A program made the position numbers and the translations under genes. Below, piece by piece: positions 6,997 to 14,261 of a stretch of DNA of 33,870 nucleotides. The stretch's first letter is position 1. The number at the start of each line of letters is the position of its first letter. The notes below the pieces were generated by a model that was not told the DNA's origin, did no database searches, and saw nothing but the letters and a program-made list of their open reading frames with translations. This DNA is from Streptosporangiaceae bacterium (GTDB lineage: Bacteria; Actinomycetota; Actinomycetes; Streptosporangiales; Streptosporangiaceae), in NCBI GenBank assembly GCA_025964695.1, contig JAOPYK010000270.1:1-33870 (forward strand), written 5' to 3'.

Positions 6997-9321
6997 CTAC
7001 CACCAGGGCGCGCGGAATTCATCGTCGTCGGTGTCCCTGGGCCCGGCCGGACTGCCGAAGGGGTGCTCCTCCGGGGTCCTCGGCCGGGCCGGCCGCCCGA
7101 ACGACTCGTCCCTCTCCTCATTGGACGGGGTCTTCCGGGCCTCCCCGGGGTCGCCGCCGCCGGGTCCGTCCGGGCGCTGCCGCTCCCGAGGTACGTTGCG
7201 CGTACCTCGGGACCGGTCCTTGGGGGGACCGCCCAGCGGGCCGCCTGAAGCGTTGCCGGGCGGTCCGGTCAACGGGCCGTCTGGCGGAATGTTCAGCGGA
7301 CCGGTAAGAGGGTCGCTCAGCAGGTCATTCGGGGTGTCGCTCAGCGGACCGGCGAGCGGATCGTGCAGGGGCCCGGTGAGCGGGTCACTCAGGGGGTCGA
7401 CGGCTGGGAAGGCGTTCGTCGGCACCTCGTCCTGAGAGAGATCGGCGAGGTCGTGCGGCCTTCCGTTGGCCGTCTGGTCGCGACCGCCGAGCAGACTCCG
7501 CCAGCTCTCGTCGGCCAACGGGGTGTCCGTCTCGGGTTCGGGCATGGGCCCGAGCTCGCCGCTCAGCGGATCACTGTGGAACCCGGGCGGAACGTCATCG
7601 CGGCTTCGGAGATCGTCGGGCCGAGACTCGGCACTCTCAGAGGACAACCCGATCTGGAAGTCCTCGATCCGGAAGCCGCCCACCTGACCGTCCGGACGAT
7701 GACCGTTGCCCTTTCCGTTGCCGTTGCCCTTCCCGTTGCCCTTCCCGTTGCCGTTGAGGACGGCGGCGACCGGCACCTGGTACGGCTGAAGCGCTCCCGG
7801 ATCGAAGACGGCGGCGCTGTTCTCCCGTGCGGGCTCGCTGTCGGCGGGCGGTTGAACGGTGCTCGGCCGGCTCGGGATGCTCGCCGGCGCGGCGTACATC
7901 TGGGCGGCCTCGCGTGGATCCGCGGCGGGCGGGAGGTCGGCGAAGGCCGCGACCGGCTCCAGCGGCTCGTCGGCGATGGGCTCCCACTCGTCACCGGGCC
8001 GGCGGCGCTGCAGCCAGCCGAGCACCACCCCGACCAGCACCAGTCCGCCACCACCGCCAAGGATCACGATGAGCAGCAGATTCAGCGGCTTGTCCACCAC
8101 CGACGGGGAGGCCTTGGGCTGCGCCGGAGCGGGGGTTCGGGACACGCCACCGTTCGTGGTCTTGTTGATGCTGTGCGCCGCCAGCAGGGCGCCCTTGGCG
8201 TCCAGGACGCCAGCCCCAACCCAGGTGTTACGGCCGCCGGCGGGTTTGTGCGCGGTGCCCTTCTCGATGGCCTGCTTGACCTGATCGGGGGTGAGTTTGG
8301 GATAGCGCGACCGGATGAGCGCCGCGACCCCGGCCACCATGGCGGACGACGGGCTGGTGCCGACGCCGGTCGAGTAGTGCGTGCCGAGGTCGTCCGCGCC
8401 CACGATGTCCTTGCCGGGAGCGGCCACGGAGACGTAGTCGCGGTGGTTGGAACCCTTCCACGGCTTGAAGTTACGGTCGACGGCGCCGACGGCGATGACC
8501 CCGGGGTAGGCGGCGGGGAAGTTCTTTCCGTTGATCCCGGCACCGTCGTTGCCCATCGAGGCCACGAGGACGACGTTCTTACCGAGGGCGTATTTCACCG
8601 CGGCCTCGTCGACCGGATTGCCGTCGTAGAGCGACCTGCCACCGCCGAGCGACATGTTGATGACCTCGGCGCCATGGTCGACCGCGTATCTGATCCCCTT
8701 GGCCACGGAGTCGCTGTTGCGCATGACCGTGGCGTGGTTCTTGCGGATCGGGTCGTCGTTCTCCCAGGTCACTCGGATCGAGAGGATCTTCGACTGGGGC
8801 GCGACGCCCAGCACGCCGGCGCTCCGGCCCGCACCGTGACCGTGCCCCGAGATGATGCTGGCCATCAAAGTGCCGTGGCGGCCCCAGAACTTGTTGCCGA
8901 GAGTACGGCCGCCGGTGGTGTAGTCCGGGCCCTGGATGATCTGTCCGGTCAGGTCCGGGTGATGGCCGTCGACCCCGGTGTCCAGCACGGCGACCGTGAC
9001 GCCGGCGCCCCTGGTCCACTTCCAGCTACCGGGTCCGTGGATGGCGTTGAGCCACCATTGGCTGGTGCGGATGCCGTCCGCGACCGTCGCAGGGGCCGTC
9101 TGAGCTGCTTGGGCGGCCTGGGTCGCCGAAGGTGACTCCCCGGTGAGCGGAACGGAGGCGGCGGTCAGGGCCGCCAGACCCGCGAGCCCCGCCGCGGCCA
9201 CCCGGATGCCCTGAATGCCCCAAACGGGAAAACGGGCGGGAAAACGGGCGGGAAACCCGGCGCGAAAACCGGCGCTGGAAGCGCGGGCACGTCCGGAACG
9301 ATGAAAGCCGGCTTTGGACAT
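6997..9321 (-). CDS. Membrane-anchored S8 subtilisin-like (mycosin-like) serine protease with long repetitive tail
   Basis: 774 aa. An Arg-rich N-terminus with a hydrophobic segment (about 39-58) should export the protein. The S8 domain (about 85-385) has catalytic Asp114 (VAVLDTGVDG), His149 (HGTLMAS), oxyanion Asn258 (SMGND) and Ser323 (GTSPSSAMVAG; the usual GTSMA turn is changed). A transmembrane helix (about 413-437) followed by Arg-rich WLQRRRPGDE puts the catalytic domain outside, like mycosins of type VII secretion. The cytosolic tail of about 330 residues is unusual for mycosins: Pro/Asp/Gly-rich, with a GNGKGNG tract and repeated DPLTGPL-like units. ATG 9321 has AGGAGG 8 bases upstream; GTG 9330 lies on the ribosome site itself. 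No ESX genes are nearby, so a type VII role is not supported by context. Confidence 0.87.
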   Translation of the reverse strand: MSKAGFHRSGRARASSAGFRAGFPARFPARFPVWGIQGIRVAAAGLAGLAALTAASVPLTGESPSATQAAQAAQTAPATVADGIRTSQWWLNAIHGPGSWKWTRGAGVTVAVLDTGVDGHHPDLTGQIIQGPDYTTGGRTLGNKFWGRHGTLMASIISGHGHGAGRSAGVLGVAPQSKILSIRVTWENDDPIRKNHATVMRNSDSVAKGIRYAVDHGAEVINMSLGGGRSLYDGNPVDEAAVKYALGKNVVLVASMGNDGAGINGKNFPAAYPGVIAVGAVDRNFKPWKGSNHRDYVSVAAPGKDIVGADDLGTHYSTGVGTSPSSAMVAGVAALIRSRYPKLTPDQVKQAIEKGTAHKPAGGRNTWVGAGVLDAKGALLAAHSINKTTNGGVSRTPAPAQPKASPSVVDKPLNLLLIVILGGGGGLVLVGVVLGWLQRRRPGDEWEPIADEPLEPVAAFADLPPAADPREAAQMYAAPASIPSRPSTVQPPADSEPARENSAAVFDPGALQPYQVPVAAVLNGNGKGNGKGNGNGKGNGHRPDGQVGGFRIEDFQIGLSSESAESRPDDLRSRDDVPPGFHSDPLSGELGPMPEPETDTPLADESWRSLLGGRDQTANGRPHDLADLSQDEVPTNAFPAVDPLSDPLTGPLHDPLAGPLSDTPNDLLSDPLTGPLNIPPDGPLTGPPGNASGGPLGGPPKDRSRGTRNVPRERQRPDGPGGGDPGEARKTPSNEERDESFGRPARPRTPEEHPFGSPAGPRDTDDDEFRAPWW
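7703..7756 (-). repeat. Short coding repeat giving a GNGKGNG tract
   Basis: Near-perfect copies of a 6-12 base unit (forward-strand ccgttgcccttc, ccgttg) encode alternating Gly, Asn and Lys in the cytosolic tail of the protease. Such tracts expand and contract by slippage. Confidence 0.7.
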
Positions 9322-9583
9322 GGACCGCACCTCCTCCCCGCCTCATCGGCCGCGGTCGAAGCGTCGTCGAGCATCGCCCGTGGTGACCTTGCCCGAGCCG
9401 TCCGCCATGCGGCGCCTCATTCTGCCATGGCGCACCTGCGTCTCCGTCCGCGTCCGGCGATTCGGGCATTGGACGGCTATCCGGGCGTGATCGGGATGCG
9501 TTGCCGGTGGCGGTCCCACCTGGGTCGACGACCCCGCGGTCGCGGTGCCGTGCGTGGCGCGGTGGATGGCGGCCCGGCATATG

Positions 9584-9601
9584 CGTAAGGTATAGCTTAC
9601 G
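9584..9601. promoter_or_regulatory. Palindromic operator upstream of arsR-type gene
   Basis: Perfect inverted repeat CGTAAG-GTATAG-CTTACG, 27 bases before the GTG of the ArsR-family gene. The AT-rich centre could contain the -10 element, so binding would block transcription. This is a typical layout for ArsR autoregulation. The rest of the 9322-9628 gap, between the divergent protease and this gene, shows no other clear element. Confidence 0.65.
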
Positions 9602-9628
9602 GATTGATCGCGCCGGAAAGGGGGTGGC

Positions 9629-9976
9629 GTGCCGGACCTCGAGTCGGTGCTGCTCGCGATCGCCGCGTCCCCCCGGCGGATACTCCTGCAGCGACTCGCG
9701 CAAGGCCCGGCGACGACCGGTCAGCTGGCGGAGTTGCTGCCGATGAGCCGCCCCGCCGTCTCGCAGCACATCAAGGTCCTTCAAGACGCCGACCTGATCC
9801 GTACGACCGTCATCGGCCGTCACCGATGGCACGAACTCCGGCCGGGCCCGCTCAGGCAGATCGCCGGATGGGCCGCCGAGGTCGCCGATCGCGCCGGCAA
9901 CGCTCCCGAACTACGACCCTCTGGAGAGGTTCACGATGAGCCACCCCGTCAGTTACGTAGAGATCAACAGCCCTGA
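9629..9976 (+). CDS. ArsR-type winged-helix transcriptional regulator
   Basis: 115 aa. It has the short winged helix-turn-helix of the ArsR/SmtB group: SPRRILLQRLAQGPATTGQLAELL, then MSRPAVSQHIKVLQDADLI (recognition helix) and the wing IGRHRWHELRPGPL. The metal-binding ELCVCDL-type motif of true arsenic/cadmium sensors is absent, so it is one of the many ArsR-like regulators not sensing metal. GTG 9629 has AAGGGGG 5-10 bases upstream. Its last 41 bases overlap the start of the VOC gene in another frame, which indicates coupled expression. It probably represses this two-gene operon through the palindrome at 9584-9601. Confidence 0.85.
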   Translation: MPDLESVLLAIAASPRRILLQRLAQGPATTGQLAELLPMSRPAVSQHIKVLQDADLIRTTVIGRHRWHELRPGPLRQIAGWAAEVADRAGNAPELRPSGEVHDEPPRQLRRDQQP

Positions 9977-10340
9977 CCCGGCCGCGAGCCACAAGTTCTT
10001 CGCCTCGGTGTTCGGCTGGCAGTTGCAGCCCTTCGCCACCCCGGACTACCTGGTCGCACCGCACGGCGACGTCCCGGGTGTCGACACCGGGCTGATGAAG
10101 TCGATGGACGGCCAGCCGCGCACCATCCCGGTCATCCGGATCGGCGATCTGACGGCGGCCACCGCCCTGGTCATCCAGCACGGCGGCCAGGTCGTCATGG
10201 AGCCCTTCGCCATCGCCGGTGTCGGACGCGGCTGCTACGTCCTGGACCCGACGGGCGTACTCCTCGGCCTGCACGCCTACGACGCCGACGCCGACGCCGA
10301 GGCGGAGGCCGAGGCCCAGGCCGAGGCGGAGGCCGAGTAG
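9936..10340 (+). CDS. VOC (glyoxalase/bleomycin-resistance) family protein with acidic tail
   Basis: 134 aa. One vicinal-oxygen-chelate module begins VSYVEINSPDPAASHKFFASVFGW, with the typical FGW turn, and ends VLDPTGVLLGL. Members isomerise, cleave or simply bind small molecules; the reaction cannot be assigned because metal ligands are not obvious. The last about 20 residues are an Asp/Ala/Glu/Ala/Gln repeat outside the fold. A GGAGAGG ribosome site lies 6 bases before ATG 9936, inside the 3' end of the arsR-type gene. ArsR-plus-VOC pairs are common in actinobacteria, often linked to detoxification (family knowledge, not shown here). Confidence 0.85.
   Translation: MSHPVSYVEINSPDPAASHKFFASVFGWQLQPFATPDYLVAPHGDVPGVDTGLMKSMDGQPRTIPVIRIGDLTAATALVIQHGGQVVMEPFAIAGVGRGCYVLDPTGVLLGLHAYDADADAEAEAEAQAEAEAE
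10281..10337 (+). repeat. 6-bp coding repeat (Asp-Ala / Glu-Ala) at the VOC C-terminus
   Basis: Three gacgcc units are followed by gaggcg, gaggcc and caggcc units in one frame up to the stop. They encode an acidic Asp/Glu-Ala tail that the VOC fold does not need. Confidence 0.75.
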
Positions 10341-10343
10341 AGC

Positions 10344-10957
10344 ATGTCCTCGTTAACCCGTACACGTCTGTACGGAATAGCGATACTCTCGCCTTTCACC
10401 GCCGGTCTGGAACTGTTCAGCCGTGACGCCAACGTCAGCATGGCCGATGTCGCCCGGGCGGCGGGCCTCGGCCGCGTCACCGTCTACGCCCATTTCCCCT
10501 CCCGCGCCGACCTGGTCGAGGCCTTGGTCCAACGCGCGATCGCCGAGGCCGAGCAGGCCCTGGACGCCAGGCTCGCCACCCTCGGCGACCAGCCCGCCGA
10601 CCAGGCGCTGGCCGACCTGATCGGCTCCACCTGGACCGTGTCCAGCGCCACCGCAGGCTGCGCCGGCACGCACTGGCCGACCTCGGCCCCGAGCGGCTCC
10701 ACGAACACCACGACCCGGTACGAGGCCGGATCGAGCAGTTGATCGTCCGGGGCCGGGGCCAGGGCGCCTTCCGAGCCGACCTGCCCACGGACTGGCCGGT
10801 CACCCTCACCTTCAGCCTGCTCCACACCGCCGCCGACGAGGTCGAGGCCGGTCGCCTCACCCCCGCCGACGCCCCCCATCTGCTCACCACGACCCTGCTG
10901 TCCGCCCTCGCCCCGCCTCCCGCCGACCGCGCGCAGCGGTCTCCCGTCACCGGCTGA
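10344..10957 (+). pseudogene. Frameshifted TetR family regulator
   Basis: The first frame encodes a TetR helix-turn-helix (VSMADVARAAGLGRVTVYAHFPSRADLVEAL) and continues to GSTWTV near 10640. The expected C-terminal domain (LRRHALADLGPERLHEHHDPV, then GRGQGAFRADLP) continues only in the next frame, from about 10645 to 10957. The simplest explanation is loss of one base around 10641-10646; without the correction the product stops at 10742. This is either a real inactivation or a sequencing error. The start is also unclear: ATG 10344 lies 5' of a perfect palindrome that would make more sense as its own operator. The next in-frame ATG is 10440, which would remove helix 1. Codon use on both sides of the break is still normal, so decay would be recent. 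Confidence 0.7.
10358..10375 (+). promoter_or_regulatory. TetR-type palindromic operator
   Basis: Perfect inverted repeat CCGTACA-CGTC-TGTACGG, followed within a few bases by a -10-like GATACT. It lies inside the nominal 5' end of the tetR reading frame, which suggests that transcription or translation of that gene begins further downstream. Confidence 0.55.
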
Positions 10958-11141
10958 CGGGCATCATCGCGTACCGAGTCGAGCGCTCGGCGGTGCGAGT
11001 GCGAACCCAAAGCCAGGCGCGCTGGTCGTCGCGCATCACCAGATCAGGTCCGCCGAACCAGCGGATCGCGGAGGCGGCCGTCTCGGAGGTCGGGTAGCCC
11101 GAGCGGCAACCGGGACCGAAACTTTGCCTTCCTGGGGAACG
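10947..11141 (-). pseudogene. Possible remnant of an unidentified gene
   Basis: The minus strand has an open frame of 64 codons ending at a TGA (10947-10949) and closed upstream by an in-frame TAA (11142-11144). It has protein-like content near its end (SAIRWFGGPDLVMRDDQRAW, then LWVRTRTAERSTRYAMM). No start codon with a ribosome site is present except a GTG-ATG pair in the middle, which would give about 30 aa. I do not recognise the family. It may be the 3' end of a gene cut off when the kinase block arrived, or chance. The rest of 10958-11206 contains the kinase promoter. Confidence 0.25.
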
Positions 11142-11162
11142 TTACGGCCAGATATCGCGGTT
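11136..11162 (+). promoter_or_regulatory. Putative ECF-sigma-type promoter, copy 1
   Basis: GGAAC (11136-11140), 17 bases, then CGGTT (11158-11162), about 44 bases before ATG 11207. This resembles the GGAAC-N16/17-CGTT pattern of extracytoplasmic-function sigma factors. The same elements and spacing are kept in the second copy while bases between them vary. Confidence 0.4.
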
Positions 11163-11206
11163 CATTGACTTATGGAAGGTGAGCACCTCATCTTCGGGGG
11201 ATTCAG

Positions 11207-12592
11207 ATGTTGAACTGGAACCGATCATCGGTTCGGGCTCGTAGGACATCGGTGACCGGTGCTGTCGCCGCGCTGGTGTGCATCGGGTTCAGTGTGCTCT
11301 GCCTGGTCTTGGTGGGCAGCGAGGAGACCACCATGGCCCAGTCTCGGGCCACGACGGGCTGGGACCGAGTGCTGCCCCTCATCAAACTGGGGCACCTCCC
11401 CGCCGTGCTGCCGGACCGCAAGGACGGCAAGGTCCAGGCGATCCAGGTCCTGGACGCCCACAACCGGGTGGTCGCGGCGAGCCGGCAACTCGTCGGCGAG
11501 CCGCCGATCGCCACCCTCCGTTCTACCGACGGCGGCGTACGCACCCAGCGAACACTGTGCCCTCCGGCCGGGCTGAAGGGCTGCATGACCGTCATCTCAT
11601 ACAAGGTCTATTCCCAGCCGGATGGGAACTGGCTGATCGACGTGGCGATTCCGTGGGTCCCTTGGTACGGGAACTCCAGAGCGCTGTTCCTCGCGATCGG
11701 CGCGTCCCTGCTGATAACCACGATGGTGACCGCCGGGACCTTCCGTAATATCACCAAGGCACTGGCTCCGGTGAACGCCATCCGGAGGGAATTGGCGGAG
11801 ATCACCGCCACCGGCCTGGACCGCAGGGTCCCGGTGCCCAGGAAAGACGAAGAGATCAGGCTTCTAGCTGAAACCGCGAACCACACCCTGGACCGGCTCG
11901 AGGGCGCCTACCACCAGCTGCGGCAGTTCACCTCGGACGCCTCCCACGACCTGCGCAGCCCGATCACCGCGATGCGGGCTCGGCTGGAGGAGGCGCTCAT
12001 CTACCCCCAGGACACCGACTGGCCGAAGATGACCGAGGCGGTGCTGGCCGGGGTGGATCGGTTGCAGGCGATCGTGACCGACCTGCTGACCCTGGCCCGG
12101 CTGGACGCCGGCGCCCCCCTCACCCGCGATCCGACCGATCTGGGCCAGTTGGTCGGCGCCGAACTGCACCGCCGCACCTACCGGATGCAAATCATCGAGG
12201 ATCTACGCCACAACGTCTTCATCAGCTGTGACCGGCTACGGATCACCCGGGCGCTTACCAACCTGCTCGACAACGCCGAACGCCACGCCACCTCGAAGAT
12301 CACCGTCATCGTGCGGACCGATGGGCCCGCCGCGACCCTGGAGGTCATCGACGACGGCGCCGGAATCGCCCCCGACCAGCGGGAGATGGTCTTCGACCGC
12401 TTCACCCGGCTGGACGCCTCACGCGACCGGGACGCCGGAGGGACCGGGCTGGGGCTGGCGATCGCCCGGGAGATCACCGAAGCACACGAGGGCACCTTGA
12501 CCATCCAGGACAGCGAACGCGGAGCCCGCTTCGTCCTGCGCCTCCCCCAGATGCGATCCCCCTCCCGACCGCTGACCCCCGTGCCTTCCTGA
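11207..12592 (+). CDS. Sensor histidine kinase, tandem paralogue 1
   Basis: 461 aa. TM1 is at about 17-37 and an exported sensor at about 38-152 with CPPAGLKGC (Cys118 and Cys126, possible disulfide); TM2 is at about 157-178. HAMP-like linker (LAPVNAIRRELAEI, then GLDRRVPVP), HisKA with His247 in SDASHDLRSPITAM, and a HATPase domain with NLLDNAERH, DDGAGIAP, FDRFTRLD and GGTGLGLAI follow. It should autophosphorylate on His and pass phosphate to a response regulator, but none is encoded beside it. ATG 11207 follows a GGGGGA site. The gene is followed by a close copy of itself. The sensed signal is unknown. Confidence 0.92.
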   Translation: MLNWNRSSVRARRTSVTGAVAALVCIGFSVLCLVLVGSEETTMAQSRATTGWDRVLPLIKLGHLPAVLPDRKDGKVQAIQVLDAHNRVVAASRQLVGEPPIATLRSTDGGVRTQRTLCPPAGLKGCMTVISYKVYSQPDGNWLIDVAIPWVPWYGNSRALFLAIGASLLITTMVTAGTFRNITKALAPVNAIRRELAEITATGLDRRVPVPRKDEEIRLLAETANHTLDRLEGAYHQLRQFTSDASHDLRSPITAMRARLEEALIYPQDTDWPKMTEAVLAGVDRLQAIVTDLLTLARLDAGAPLTRDPTDLGQLVGAELHRRTYRMQIIEDLRHNVFISCDRLRITRALTNLLDNAERHATSKITVIVRTDGPAATLEVIDDGAGIAPDQREMVFDRFTRLDASRDRDAGGTGLGLAIAREITEAHEGTLTIQDSERGARFVLRLPQMRSPSRPLTPVPS

Positions 12593-12730
12593 GCGCCAAA
12601 AGCCGACGGTGGTCGCGGATCCGGAAGGTAGCAGGCCGCCGGTCCTGCTCGTGAGACCCCGGTCACGCCAGGTCAGCCTCCGCCGGAGGCTGCAGTCCCT
12701 GGCTGACTTACCAAAACTTTGCCTTGCTTC

Positions 12731-12757
12731 GGAACGTTATGACCAGATATCGCGGTT
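12731..12757 (+). promoter_or_regulatory. Putative ECF-sigma-type promoter, copy 2
   Basis: GGAAC (12731-12735), 17 bases, then CGGTT (12753-12757), about 46 bases before the TTG start of the second kinase. It matches copy 1 in sequence and spacing, so each kinase seems to carry its own promoter. Confidence 0.4.
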
Positions 12758-12803
12758 CTTTGACTTGGAGGAGGTGAACGCCTCACCTTCGGGGGGTCAG
12801 ATA

Positions 12804-14177
12804 TTGAACTGGAACCGATCATCCATTCGGGTTCGTAGGACGTCGGAGTACGGGGCTGTGGCGGCACTGGTGTCTATCGGGGTCAGTGTGCTCTTCCTCG
12901 TGTTCGTGGGCAGCCAGGAGCGCGACGAGGCCCGGGTTCAGGCCGCCGGGGAAAGGAACCGCGTGGTCCCCCTCATCAGACAGGGTCCCCTCCCGTCCGT
13001 ACTCTCGGGCGGCAAGGGCGAGGCGCTCCAGGTCGTGGACGCACACGGCCGGGCGGTTGCGGCGACCCGGCAACTCGCCGGCAAGCCGCCGATGGCCACC
13101 TTCCGTTCGACCAACGGGGACACGCGCGCCGCACGGGAGCTATGCCCTCCGGCCGGGCTCAAGGGCTGCATGACCGTCGTCTCGTACAAGGTCTATCCGC
13201 CGGATGGGATCTGGGTGCTCTATGTGGCGGTTCCGGTGGTCCCTTGGTACGGGAACTCCACAGCGCTGTTCCTGGCAATCGGCGCGTCCCTGCTGATGAC
13301 CACGATGATGGCGGTGGGGGTCTTCCGTGCGGTCGGCAAGGACCTGGCTCCGGTGGACGCCATCCGCACAGAACTTGCGGAGATCACCGCCACCGGCCTC
13401 GACCGCCGGGTCCCGGTGCCCAGCAACAAAACGGAAGAGATCAAGCTTCTGGCCGAAACGGTGAACGACACCCTGGACCGCCTTGAGGGCGCCTACCAGC
13501 AGTTACGGTGCTTCACCTCGGACGCCTCCCACGACCTGCGCAGCCCGATCACCGCCATGCGAACCCAGGTGGAGGAGGCGCTGATGCACCCCGACGACAC
13601 CGACTGGCCGCGGACGGCGACCGCGGTGCTGGCCGGAATTGAACGGCTGCAGGCGATCGTGACCGACCTGCTGACCCTGGCCCGGCTGGACGCCCGCGCC
13701 CCCCTCACCCGCAATTCGACCGATCTGGGCCGGTTGGTCAGCGCCGAACTCGACCGCCGCACCTACCGGATGGAGATCGTCAAGGATCTACGCCAGAACG
13801 TCTTCATCGACTGCGACCGGCTACGGATCACCCGGGTGCTTACCAACCTGCTCGACAACGCCGAACGCCACGCCACCTCGAAGATCACCGTCATCGTGCG
13901 GACCGACGGACCCACCGCGACCCTGGAGGTCATCGACGACGGCGCCGGAATCGCCCCCGAACACCGCGAGAAGGTCTTCGACCGCTTCACCCGGCTGGAC
14001 GCCTCACGCAACCGCGACGCCGGAGGGACCGGGCTGGGACTGGCGATCGCCCGCGAGATCACCGAAGCACACGAGGGCACCTTGACCATCCAGGACAGCG
14101 AACGCGGAGCCCGCTTCGTCCTGCGCCTCCCCCAGATGCGATCCCCCTCCCGACCGCTGACCCCAGTGGCTTCCTGA
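12804..14177 (+). CDS. Sensor histidine kinase, tandem paralogue 2 (probable TTG start)
   Basis: 457 aa, same architecture as its neighbour: TM1, exported domain with the same CPPAGLKGC pair, TM2, HAMP-like linker, HisKA (SDASHDLRSPITAM), HATPase (NLLDNAERH, DDGAGIAP, GGTGLGLAI). The base run that is ATG-TTG-AAC in paralogue 1 is ATA-TTG-AAC here, so the normal start is lost. TTG 12804, 7 bases after a GGGGGG site, is the likely substitute. An open frame extends to 12609, but that part reads through the duplicated promoter. It contains a TTA leucine codon (13503-13505) where paralogue 1 has CTG. The exported domain differs most between copies; the last about 130 residues differ at only a few positions. 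Confidence 0.85.
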   Translation: MNWNRSSIRVRRTSEYGAVAALVSIGVSVLFLVFVGSQERDEARVQAAGERNRVVPLIRQGPLPSVLSGGKGEALQVVDAHGRAVAATRQLAGKPPMATFRSTNGDTRAARELCPPAGLKGCMTVVSYKVYPPDGIWVLYVAVPVVPWYGNSTALFLAIGASLLMTTMMAVGVFRAVGKDLAPVDAIRTELAEITATGLDRRVPVPSNKTEEIKLLAETVNDTLDRLEGAYQQLRCFTSDASHDLRSPITAMRTQVEEALMHPDDTDWPRTATAVLAGIERLQAIVTDLLTLARLDARAPLTRNSTDLGRLVSAELDRRTYRMEIVKDLRQNVFIDCDRLRITRVLTNLLDNAERHATSKITVIVRTDGPTATLEVIDDGAGIAPEHREKVFDRFTRLDASRNRDAGGTGLGLAIAREITEAHEGTLTIQDSERGARFVLRLPQMRSPSRPLTPVAS

Positions 14178-14261
14178 AGACCGAGCAACGATGATGGACC
14201 GCATCTTCCCGAGCGAAGCCGGGGAAGCATCGTCACCCAGTTGGTCATCCACCCGATATCG

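Larger units (their letters stand above)
11119..14177 (+). repeat. Tandem duplication of a promoter-plus-histidine-kinase unit
   Basis: Unit 1 (about 11119-12592) and unit 2 (about 12713-14177) align along their whole length, including about 90 bases upstream of the genes (both start with aactttgcctt and share ccagatatcgcggtt and gaactggaaccgatcatc). The last about 380 bases of the two genes are nearly identical, while the exported sensor regions have diverged. The 120 bases between units are unrelated to either. They contain a hairpin AGCCTCCG-C-CGGAGGCT (12675-12691) that may end the first transcript. Confidence 0.88.

Noticed and set aside
6035-7003. 322-codon open frame on the minus strand
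   Set aside because: Antisense of the MFS exporter; highly charged and without any membrane or domain pattern.
7250-7400. Repeated bases in the protease tail as a CRISPR-like array
   Set aside because: Units are short, in frame and imperfect, without equal-length spacers; they encode protein repeats.
7363-9135. 590-codon open frame on the plus strand
   Set aside because: It lies opposite the S8 protease, has no family features and is rich in Arg/Gly/Asp as expected from the antisense of a high-GC gene. The protease has all catalytic motifs in the other strand.
12609-12803. N-terminal extension of kinase 2
   Set aside because: It would translate the duplicated promoter region; kinase 1 starts at the position matching 12801-12806.
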